Part shown: piece after piece, positions 11,846-21,300 of the stretch | Layout of the letters: each line of letters starts with the position of its first letter | How positions within the stretch are numbered: position 1 is the stretch's first letter | NCBI GenBank assembly: GCA_013076295.1 | Contig: RQOL01000863.1 | Coordinates: 248,001 to 312,000 of the forward strand | Length of the DNA stretch: 64,000 nucleotides | Source: Sanderia malayensis | Lineage: Eukaryota > Cnidaria > Scyphozoa > Semaeostomeae > Pelagiidae | Direction of reading: 5' to 3' | Notes under the pieces: model-generated | Told to the model about the DNA's origin: nothing | The model's database searches: none | The model's input: the letters and a program-made list of their open reading frames with translations, nothing else | Position numbers and translations under genes: made by a program

Positions 11846-12714
11846 ACCAAACGGTGTGGTGATAGTATGTCGTCGGGATCGACGGGAATCTGATGATAAG
11901 CTCTGACGAGATCGATCTTTGAGAAGATAGACTTGCCGTGAAGTGATTCGGAGAAATCCTGAATATGCGGTATGGGATAACGATCCGGAACGGTTGCTGT
12001 GTTTAGAGCACGATAATCACCACAAGGGCGCCAATCGCCTGGCGTTGACTTTGCGACCATATGTAGCGGCGAAGACCAATTGCTTTCGGATTGGCGAATA
12101 ATGCCAAGTTGCAACATGTGGTCAAATTCAGCTTTAGCGATTTTTAGACAATCCGGTGCGAGGCGACGAGGGCGACAAAAAGCAGGTTGGCCATGAGTGT
12201 TGATATGGTGTGTGACTCTGTGTTTGATATCCGTATCTTTGTAGTTCGGACGAGTGAGGTCTGGAAATTTCTTGAGAAGCTCGCTGTATGGTGACGAGAC
12301 CTCAGGTAGAGCGTAAACAGGGCGAGGTGACTCAATGCCAGCTTGAAGACCATTGATAGTCAGGCTTGTGGTCGTGTCGAGCAGTTGACGGCGTCCAACA
12401 TCTACTTTTAAACCAAAATAAGCAAGAAAATCAGCGCCAAGAATCGGAGTAGGAAGATCGGCAATAATAAAAATCCATCTGAATTGACGGCGAAGACCGA
12501 TATCCAAAGTGCAGGATTTTTCGCCGTAAGTCGCGATGGGTGTGTGGTTAACAGCTTGTAGGGTGACAGGAGAAGTGCGTAATTTATCAGAAGATGACGG
12601 CCGTAAACCACTAACATCGGCTCCAGTATCCACCAAAAAACGTGTACCAGTGTAACGATCGGTGACGTAAAAGAGACGACTGGATGGAGATAAGCCAGGG
12701 GAACTTGTCGTCAT
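11434..12714 (-). CDS. Gypsy Pol, first part: protease and RT N-terminal half, frameshifted
   Basis: The start ATG (12714-12712) overlaps the gag stop codon by one base (TAATG). The protease active site VDTGAD is near residue 30. The RT N-terminal motifs follow, including [23 protein letters not shown] and [12 protein letters not shown]. After the DPDD motif, near position 11868, the frame leaves the homologous protein; the remaining ~140 residues to the stop at 11434 are out-of-frame translation. The expected residues between DPDDI and TTPFGLFEF are missing, so a deletion of roughly ten bases best explains the break. Confidence 0.88.
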   Translation of the reverse strand: MTTSSPGLSPSSRLFYVTDRYTGTRFLVDTGADVSGLRPSSSDKLRTSPVTLQAVNHTPIATYGEKSCTLDIGLRRQFRWIFIIADLPTPILGADFLAYFGLKVDVGRRQLLDTTTSLTINGLQAGIESPRPVYALPEVSSPYSELLKKFPDLTRPNYKDTDIKHRVTHHINTHGQPAFCRPRRLAPDCLKIAKAEFDHMLQLGIIRQSESNWSSPLHMVAKSTPGDWRPCGDYRALNTATVPDRYPIPHIQDFSESLHGKSIFSKIDLVRAYHQIPVDPDDILSPHRLVCSSLSECPSDYVTLLRHSNGSYTKYFAVWTLYLRISTISSSLAPQRTNIFNISTSSLRVSPNMALFLTLPNVFSMPHHWISSDITFRDVAFLLCVPNSRLLKNFLHPHHFASFVNYLVLSTFTGDLYQIVLLSFNL

Positions 12715-13700
12715 TAGTCTCTGGCTTGATAGTTTTCCGACTGCTGAGAGCGATATGATCGTTGCTGTTGTTGTTGTGGTTGTTGTTGCTGTTGTTGTTG
12801 AGCTGGCGAATTAACAGGAAAACTGCAAGGGGAGTTGCATCGAGTTGCACTAGCTCCGAAGTTGTAGTGGTACCAGCAAAATGCTCCTGAAGGGTCGTCC
12901 GGGCGGCGGTTTGGAGATCGCGCGAAAGAGTTGCGGCGAAATGGCGATCGCGAACGAGATTGTGGACGTCCGCGAGAAGGAAGCTGAAGCTGGAAGTGCT
13001 CGGCAACTGCTTGCATTTGCGAAGTGAGCTGGTTGATTTGCCCTCGAAGTTCTGCAATCTCATTTGTCGATGAACTCGGCGTTTCTGCTGTTGGTTTAGA
13101 TTGCAAGGCAGCTATGGCAGGTGTAGGCAAGGCAACTTCTAAAATCTTGTCTGCTGACGCAGCCCATTCATCCAAGGGAACTCTGTCCGCAATGGAAACC
13201 AGTATGAGCTGAGCGTTCATGGGCAGTCGTTGTAGGAAAAGCTGTTTGAAGATGGACTCTTCGAGAAGATTGTCTCCCAAAAGTTGTTGCATGCCTCTCA
13301 ATAACTGCGAAGGTTTCCAAACTCCGAGTTCTTCTGAGATTAGAAGACGGTGCAAACGCTTTTGTTCAGAAGCAGAGGTACGTTTAATTAGCTCTGTCTT
13401 GAGATGTTCGTAAGGCCGTACAGTTGCTGGATCAATGAGTAAATCTCTCATTTCCTGGGCTATTTCGGGCGGTAGTACTCCAACGACATGATCGAACTTG
13501 GTGGCTTGTGCTGTAATTCCACGAGTTTTAAACTGGGATTCGATCTGAGCGAACCAAACCTTGGGATCGTTGGGCCAAAACGGTGGAAGTTTCAGACTAT
13601 GATATGCAGCTATTGGCGTTGGAACAGGCAAAGTACGAGCGGTAGAAGATGGGCCTGGAGTGCTGGCAAGAGTGTCAGAGACTTGCTGATCAGGATTCAT
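12714..13700 (-). CDS. Gypsy Gag-like protein
   Basis: The 328-residue protein lies between the primer-binding site and pol. It starts MNPDQQ and has a capsid-like central region beginning at [19 protein letters not shown], typical of invertebrate Gypsy Gag. An Arg/Ser-rich stretch ([16 protein letters not shown]) follows. The C-terminus has C-x2-H-x8-C-x3-C (CWYHYNFG...C...C) where a CCHC knuckle would be expected, then a glutamine-rich tail encoded by CAA/CAG runs (about 12760-12800). It would form the capsid of virus-like particles. The stop overlaps the pol start by one base, which suggests termination-reinitiation as a possible way to make Pol. Confidence 0.85.
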   Translation of the reverse strand: MNPDQQVSDTLASTPGPSSTARTLPVPTPIAAYHSLKLPPFWPNDPKVWFAQIESQFKTRGITAQATKFDHVVGVLPPEIAQEMRDLLIDPATVRPYEHLKTELIKRTSASEQKRLHRLLISEELGVWKPSQLLRGMQQLLGDNLLEESIFKQLFLQRLPMNAQLILVSIADRVPLDEWAASADKILEVALPTPAIAALQSKPTAETPSSSTNEIAELRGQINQLTSQMQAVAEHFQLQLPSRGRPQSRSRSPFRRNSFARSPNRRPDDPSGAFCWYHYNFGASATRCNSPCSFPVNSPAQQQQQQQPQQQQQRSYRSQQSENYQARD

Positions 13701-13887
13701 ATTTTAATAATGCCGTTGTTCAAGATTTATATGTGCAATTCTTCAAAATGTACGTAAATAAAAGGTAAATAAATTGTTTACGAAATACCTCGGCGGATGT
13801 AGCTTGGAAATTCGCAGACAAAGCCGAACAAGTGAAATCAGCAAAATAATTCTTGTAGTTGAAATATAATAAATGACAGTCTTTCGG

Positions 13888-13905
13888 GTCACGTCGTGGT
13901 CACCA
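13888..13905 (-). promoter_or_regulatory. Gypsy primer-binding site
   Basis: Two bases inside the 5' LTR edge the minus strand reads TGGTGACCACGACGTGAC, which has the TGG start and position expected for a tRNA primer site. The matching tRNA was not identified. Confidence 0.7.
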
Positions 13906-13907
13906 AT

Positions 13908-14258
13908 TTAGTAAGTTGCGAATGATAAAGTTACTAAGCCGAATTGATTGCTACGAATGCCAATTCTATCTTGTCCGACTAGAAGTACGATATATATAAA
14001 ACAAGCAATTTCCTTGACTTTATTCTTGATTCGATTATTCTTGAACACGCAAATAAAAACTAACTAACTAATGCTAAATCTAATTACAGGGTATTCATAT
14101 TAAATTTAAAGGTCATGATGACTAAGCAAATAAGTTTAGAAAATTCGAGAACAAAAAGATTAAAACATGATTACGAAGTTAAAAATAAAATGATGCAATT
14201 GATTAGGAAATGAACTAAAATTAGATATGACGTTATGATAAAAATAGGTACGCTACAA
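13908..14258 (-). repeat. Gypsy 5' LTR (right end on plus strand)
   Basis: This is the partner of 9098-9448, with the same 351-bp length and edges. It is followed by the ATTT target duplication, which runs straight into a MITE inserted at the next TA. Confidence 0.93.
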
Positions 14259-14263
14259 ATTTA

Positions 14264-14606
14264 CCGTATTTCCTCGATTAAACGCCTCCCCTCGATTAAA
14301 CGCCCCCATCGAATAAACGCCCCCTTATGCTGCCCACTTTTGTAATAAACGCCCCCCACCCTCGATTAAACGCCCCCTCTTTGTGCAAAACCATGGCAGC
14401 TTTCATTTTCTACGTTGTTGCTCGATAAAGCAAGGCTCAACTAAACCATTTTCTTTTTTTCTGGACCCAATTACAGAGCCTGTGATCTTGTACTTTCTAA
14501 TAAACGCCCCCCCTCCCCTCGAATAATGGCCCCCCTCGATTAGGCGCCCCCTCAAAAAGTGCCGAGATTAATAAACGCCCCGGGGCGTTTAATCGAGGAA
14601 ATACGG
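14264..14606 (+). mobile_element. Tc1/mariner-like MITE with CCGTATTTCCTCG terminal inverted repeats
   Basis: A 343-bp non-coding element begins CCGTATTTCCTCGATTAAAC and ends with the exact inverse. Both ends are flanked by TA (14262-14263 and 14607-14608), the usual Tc1/mariner duplication. The interior is rich in AAACGCCCC/CTCGATTAA subrepeats in both orientations. The downstream satellite (TGTGTAAATTGTGG) resumes exactly where it would follow ATTTA, so the insertion is clean. Copies without the first 17 bp recur at 16095-16420 and 17909-18234 through the 1,814-bp tandem repeat. Confidence 0.88.
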
Positions 14607-14733
14607 TATGTGTAAATTGTGGAAATGACTGTCAATATCAGTGAAAACACGTAACCAAAGATGCATTCCATATAACTTTAGTTGTGGTTAGGTGGTATGA
14701 TATGAAAATTGTGGGAATGAATTTTAATACCGG

Positions 14734-16094
14734 TGTAGTATGCGTTTGCGTACCTTATGCGGAAGTGTCCCCTATGAAACGTAATGCCTTTCAGTCACGA
14801 GTATGTGTTGAAATTTAGGTGAATGAAGCACGTAAGCGTTTCATTCACATCAAGACGCAAACATTATCATCATAATATAATGAAGACCAAAATCTAATGA
14901 TAATGATAATGATAAAAGTAAGATAAGAATTTTTATAAGGAGGATAAAAATTACTGTCAAGTTGGTGTAGAGAATTTCAAAATTTTCATTTTGTATGAAA
15001 GGCCGTTTTGTAATGAGAAAGTTTCAAATGACCCCAGAACTCAAACTTTCTTAAAATCTAGGACTTACTCAGGAATTTCTTAGCAAAAGTTTGATCTGCA
15101 TTGTTTATAGGCCGTGTATTATAAAGCCACTCGTGTTTGATAGCAATTTCACAAAAACTTAGCCAAATTAGGAATAGATGCAAAACCCGACCTGTTAGCT
15201 AATAAATTATTGCAGCCTTTCTTTATCAACATAAATAAGCCACCTTCACAAGATGAAGCTGACTTAATTTTCTTAAGTATGAAAAATCCAGCACTCAACT
15301 TTTGATGACCTACTTTCTCATCTCATAAACCAGTTGATGTGATTATATTTCACGGATGTAAATCCTTACTATCATTGCTATTAATAATTGTATATGACAT
15401 TCAATATATGAATACATTATTATACCTAGGCACCAGATAAGCGTAGTTTTCCTTTGCCTGGTTATTGTTATTAATCAATTTCAATTTTAAGGCTTGTCAA
15501 AAGGTACAATCTATAGATTGCATGTTGATTTCAAATTCCTTTATCAGAAATCAGAGGGCCAAACTATTTGAAAACTTATGTAATTGAAGAAAGAAACCTG
15601 AATAAATGTTGTAAAAGTGAATCATTCTATGTATTTTCTTCCGGTGTTCTGATACTTTTTTGTCACACCCTATTCAACGATAATCTTTTACCTTTTTCCA
15701 ATGAGTAAACATGTTATTGTTTATTTTTGGCCATTGAAACCTGTTTTCCAGCTTAGCTCGGTCCATGTGATTACTCATGTTTTACGTATATTTCAACTCC
15801 GTTCGTAGCCATGAAAGCATATATCAACCTTTCATATCTTATTCATATTTCCTGTTTTCCTTAAATTGTATTGCTTCTTCTATTAAATTGCGTCAATGTC
15901 AATTTGTATAAAAGCTTTGTATTTTTAAAACAAAGTTAGTTGTCTTTGTGATTTGATTCTGATTTGATTCAAAATACATTTGTTCCATAATTAACTCGTT
16001 ATTTTTCGGGTCAACTTGCTTACATCGCATACATTGGTGAACGATAAGAAATGGATGTAGAACAGCCAGAAATAAACGTTGTGAATGATGAACA
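14734..16094 (+). mobile_element. Ginger1-like transposon end, truncated tandem copy 1
   Basis: The copy begins TGTAGTATGCGT directly after CCGG (14730-14733), which is part of a satellite unit (TTTTAATACCGG). It extends through the terminal region to codon 13 or so of the integrase gene (ATG at about 16050) and stops at the tandem junction. The first ~900 bp are the inverse of 62148-61060. Confidence 0.85.
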
Positions 16095-16547
16095 AACGCC
16101 TCCCCTCGATTAAACGCCCCCATCGAATAAACGCCCCCTTATGCTGCCCACTTTTGTAATAAACGCCCCCCACCCTCGATTAAACGCCCCCTCTTTGTGC
16201 AAAACCATGGCAGCTTTCATTTTCTACGTTGTTGCTCGATAAAGCAAGGCTCAACTAAACCATTTTCTTTTTTTCCGGACCCAATTACAGAGCCTGTGAT
16301 CTTGTACTTTCTAATAAACGCCCCCCCTCCCCTCGAATAATGGCCCCCCTCGATTAGGCGCCCCCTCAAAAAGTGCCGAGATTAATAAACGCCCCGGGGC
16401 GTTTAATCGAGGAAATACGGTATGTGTAAATTGTGGAAATGACTGTCAATATCAGTGAAAACACGTAACCAAAGATGCATTCCATATAACTTTAGTTGTG
16501 GTTAGGTGGTATGATATGAAAATTGTGGGAATGAATTTTAATACCGG

Positions 16548-17908
16548 TGTAGTATGCGTTTGCGTACCTTATGCGGAAGTGTCCCCTATGAAACGTAATG
16601 CCTTTCAGTCACGAGTATGTGTTGAAATTTAGGTGAATGAAGCACGTAAGCGTTTCATTCACATCAAGACGCAAACATTATCATCATAATATAATGAAGA
16701 CCAAAATCTAATGATAATGATAATGATAAAAGTAAGATAAGAATTTTTATAAGGAGGATAAAAATTACTGTCAAGTTGGTGTAGAGAATTTCAAAATTTT
16801 CATTTTGTATGAAAGGCCGTTTTGTAATGAGAAAGTTTCAAATGACCCCAGAACTCAAACTTTCTTAAAATCTAGGACTTACTCAGGAATTTCTTAGCAA
16901 AAGTTTGATCTGCATTGTTTATAGGCCGTGTATTATAAAGCCACTCGTGTTTGATAGCAATTTCACAAAAACTTAGCCAAATTAGGAATAGATGCAAAAC
17001 CCGACCTGTTAGCTAATAAATTATTGCAGCCTTTCTTTATCAACATAAATAAGCCACCTTCACAAGATGAAGCTGACTTAATTTTCTTAAGTATGAAAAA
17101 TCCAGCACTCAACTTTTGATGACCTACTTTCTCATCTCATAAACCAGTTGATGTGATTATATTTCACGGATGTAAATCCTTACTATCATTGCTATTAATA
17201 ATTGTATATGACATTCAATATATGAATACATTATTATACCTAGGCACCAGATAAGCGTAGTTTTCCTTTGCCTGGTTATTGTTATTAATCAATTTCAATT
17301 TTAAGGCTTGTCAAAAGGTACAATCTATAGATTGCATGTTGATTTCAAATTCCTTTATCAGAAATCAGAGGGCCAAACTATTTGAAAACTTATGTAATTG
17401 AAGAAAGAAACCTGAATAAATGTTGTAAAAGTGAATCATTCTATGTATTTTCTTCCGGTGTTCTGATACTTTTTTGTCACACCCTATTCAACGATAATCT
17501 TTTACCTTTTTCCAATGAGTAAACATGTTATTGTTTATTTTTGGCCATTGAAACCTGTTTTCCAGCTTAGCTCGGTCCATGTGATTACTCATGTTTTACG
17601 TATATTTCAACTCCGTTCGTAGCCATGAAAGCATATATCAACCTTTCATATCTTATTCATATTTCCTGTTTTCCTTAAATTGTATTGCTTCTTCTATTAA
17701 ATTGCGTCAATGTCAATTTGTATAAAAGCTTTGTATTTTTAAAACAAAGTTAGTTGTCTTTGTGATTTGATTCTGATTTGATTCAAAATACATTTGTTCC
17801 ATAATTAACTCGTTATTTTTCGGGTCAACTTGCTTACATCGCATACATTGGTGAACGATAAGAAATGGATGTAGAACAGCCAGAAATAAACGTTGTGAAT
17901 GATGAACA
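16548..17908 (+). mobile_element. Ginger1-like transposon end, truncated tandem copy 2
   Basis: This is identical in content to the copy at 14734. It is preceded by CCGG at 16544-16547 and cut at the same junction base, so it arose by tandem duplication and not by a separate insertion. Confidence 0.85.
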
Positions 17909-18361
17909 AACGCCTCCCCTCGATTAAACGCCCCCATCGAATAAACGCCCCCTTATGCTGCCCACTTTTGTAATAAACGCCCCCCACCCTCGATTAAACG
18001 CCCCCTCTTTGTGCAAAACCATGGCAGCTTTCATTTTCTACGTTGTTGCTCGATAAAGCAAGGCTCAACTAAACCATTTTCTTTTTTTCCGGACCCAATT
18101 ACAGAGCCTGTGATCTTGTACTTTCTAATAAACGCCCCCCCTCCCCTCGAATAATGGCCCCCCTCGATTAGGCGCCCCCTCAAAAAGTGCCGAGATTAAT
18201 AAACGCCCCGGGGCGTTTAATCGAGGAAATACGGTATGTGTAAATTGTGGAAATGACTGTCAATATCAGTGAAAACACGTAACCAAAGATGCATTCCATA
18301 TAACTTTAGTTGTGGTTAGGTGGTATGATATGAAAATTGTGGGAATGAATTTTAATACCGG

Positions 18362-21300
18362 TGTAGTATGCGTTTGCGTACCTTATGCGGAAGTGTCCCC
18401 TATGAAACGTAATGCCTTTCAGTCACGAGTATGTGTTGAAATTTAGGTGAATGAAGCACGTAAGCGTTTCATTCACATCAAGACGCAAACATTATCATCA
18501 TAATATAATGAAGACCAAAATCTAATGATAATGATAATGATAAAAGTAAGATAAGAATTTTTATAAGGAGGATAAAAATTACTGTCAAGTTGGTGTAGAG
18601 AATTTCAAAATTTTCATTTTGCATGAAAGGCCGTTTTGTAATGAGAAAGTTTCAAATGACCCCAGAACTCAAACTTTCTTAAAATCTAGGACTTACTCAG
18701 GAATTTCTTAGCAAAAGTTTGATCTGCATTGTTTATAGGCCGTGTATTATAAAGCCACTCGTGTTTGATAGCAATTTCACAAAAACTTAGCCAAATTAGG
18801 AATAGATGCAAAACCCGACCTGTTAGCTAATAAATTATTGCAGCCTTTCTTTATCAACATAAATAAGCCACCTTCACAAGATGAAGCTGACTTAATTTTC
18901 TTAAGTATGAAAAATCCAGCACTCAACTTTTGATGACCTACTTTCTCATCTCATAAACCAGTTGATGTGATTATATTTCACGGATGTAAATCCTTACTAT
19001 CATTGCTATTAATAATTGTATATGACATTCAATATATGAATACATTATTATACCTAGGCACCAGATAAGCGTAGTTTTCCTTTGCCTGGTTATTGTTATT
19101 AATCAATTTCAATTTTAAGGCTTGTCAAAAGGTACAATCTATAGATTGCATGTTGATTTCAAATTCCTTTATCAGAAATCAGAGGGCCAAACTATTTGAA
19201 AACTTATGTAATTGAAGAAAGAAACCTGAATAAATGTTGTAAAAGTGAATCATTCTATGTATTTTCTTCCGGTGTTCTGATACTTTTTTGTCACACCCTA
19301 TTCAACGATAATCTTTTACCTTTTTCCAATGAGTAAACAAGTTATTGTTTATTTTTGGCCATTGAAACCTGTTTTCCAGCTTAGCTCGGTCCATGTGATT
19401 ACTCATGTTTTACGTATATTTCAACTCCGTTCGTAGCCATGAAAGCATATATCAACCTTTCATATCTTATTCATATTTCCTGTTTTCCTTAAATTGTATT
19501 GCTTCTTCTATTAAATTGCGTCAATGTCAATTTGTATAAAGCTTTGTATTTTTAAAACAAAGTTAGTTGTCTTTGTGATTTGATTCTGATTTGATTCAAA
19601 ATACATTTGTTCCATAATTAACTCGTTATTTTTCGGGTCAACTTGCTTACATCGCATACATTGGTGAACGATAAGAAATGGATGTAGAACAGCCAGAAAT
19701 AAACGTTGTGAATGATGAACAAATCCAAATGGCAAGTGCTAGTGAAGAGTGTACTAGTCCTGTCCTGTAGTAAAGAATGAAAGTGATAGCAGAAAAAACG
19801 ACGAATTGTCAACGAAGGAAATCATGGAAGACTTTGAACGGATGAAAGAGATCTTTGAATATCACCAAGCAAAGAATTCAGGAAAACAAGGGGCTGACTT
19901 GTACCCTGAAGGTTATGGAACATCTGAGAAACGCTCCCTTCGTCGCTACGCAAACAAATATCAAATGGAAAGTAAGTACATTATGCCCTCGCACGCTTTA
20001 CTTAGTAGGCTTTTTTGTGATGATGCAACAAAATTACTACATTATGGGCATTGTCAATATTTTCTAGACATGACATTGTATTTTTGCGGGTCGAAAAATC
20101 CCCGTTCGCGAAGTCATGACCAGAAGCTGAAAGCTGTATGCTCATTTGAAGAGGCTCAAGAAATCTTTATACAATTTCACGATAGCGCCATAGGTGGTCA
20201 CGTTGGTTTAAACAACACGGAAACCCAGATTTGTTCCAGATACAAATGGAAAAATATCACTGCTCATTTGAAATATTTTGTGAGAACATTATAATTCATT
20301 ATAGTTAAAATAGCTCTGTTTCAAAATTCTCAACTTACTAATTTTTGTCTTCAAAACTCTTCCATTACCCCACTGGCTATATCTTTAACTAAATAGCAAA
20401 AATCATATAGCAAACATTTGTCACCCCCTTAATGATTTTAAATGTGCTATGAATATATCTATATATAAAATTAACATTCTTCCTACATATTTTGCAGTGT
20501 TCTCAATGCAAAAAATGTTATAGGACAGGGCAGCCATTGAAAAATGCTGATGTTGAGCTATATTGCATAACGGTGAATATTTTTATACTAATGTTATCTT
20601 CTTCTGAATGTTCTATTTATGTCTGAAAGTCAAAGAATCTAATTTTAAAATGAAAAAACGTTGTGCACATAGGTAACAAAACCATGGCAGATGCTTGGAA
20701 TAGACTTGATGGGAGCTTATCCAACAACTGGCAATGGGAACCGATATATTTTCACCTGCACAGACTATTTTACGAAATGGGTTGAAGCGTTTCCAATTCC
20801 TGAAAAGTCAGCCCTACAAGTAGCAAAGTGTTTGGTGAAGCTATTTTGTCGCCACGGAGCGCCTGAAAAAGTCCTAACAGACCAAGGGAGAGAGTTCGTC
20901 GACGAGGTATTTCTTGGCTTTGTAAAAAACTTTAGCTTGCGTGAAAATTAAAACACAAAGAAAGATGGTGACAATGTAAAGCAGAAATGTAATAAGCTGC
21001 AACAGTATTCATTGCACAAATAAAGGTATTCTTATAAGTGTATATTTTGTAGCTAAATACGGAATTTTGCACGATTCTTGGTGTAAAGCACAAAATGACT
21101 GCAGCTTATCACCCACAGACAAACGGTTTGGATGAAAGAACAAACAAAAATATAAAGAGGTTAAACTCAGCATTATAATATGTTCTTGTTTTAATTGCTC
21201 AGATCATACTTGCTGACCCTTCATTTTCTCACAGATTCGATTATTACAGACCCTGTTTGAACATGGGCGTGACTCTTTTAGGCGTTTAGAAAAACTACTA

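Larger units (their letters stand above)
9098..14258 (-). mobile_element. Gypsy (Ty3-like) LTR retrotransposon, minus strand
   Basis: The element is 5,161 bp with two 351-bp LTRs (9098-9448 and 13908-14258) that differ at about a dozen positions, so it is neither brand new nor ancient. It is flanked by the 4-bp direct repeat ATTT (9094-9097 and 14259-14262), the expected target-site duplication. On the minus strand the order is LTR, primer-binding site, gag, protease-RT-RNase H-integrase, polypurine tract, LTR. One frameshift in the RT domain disables pol. Confidence 0.95.
14281..19722 (+). repeat. Three tandem copies of a 1,814-bp segment
   Basis: Units begin at 14281, 16095 and 17909, exactly 1,814 bp apart, and are almost identical by eye. 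The few differences include CTGGACCC versus CCGGACCC and one base-length difference near 19540. Each unit holds most of the MITE, about 125 bp of minisatellite, and about 1,361 bp of Ginger transposon end including the first codons of its integrase gene. The internal junction is GATGAACAAA/CGCCTCCCC, sharing AAA with both parents, so the duplication used microhomology. Only the third unit continues into the full transposon. Minus-strand ORFs repeated in each unit are accidental. Confidence 0.93.

Noticed and set aside
15899..16173. Conserved minus-strand ORFs repeated at 15899-16173, 17713-17987 and 19511-19812
   Set aside because: They are repeated only because the DNA is tandemly triplicated, and they overlap the opposite-strand gene B start. 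There are no motifs.
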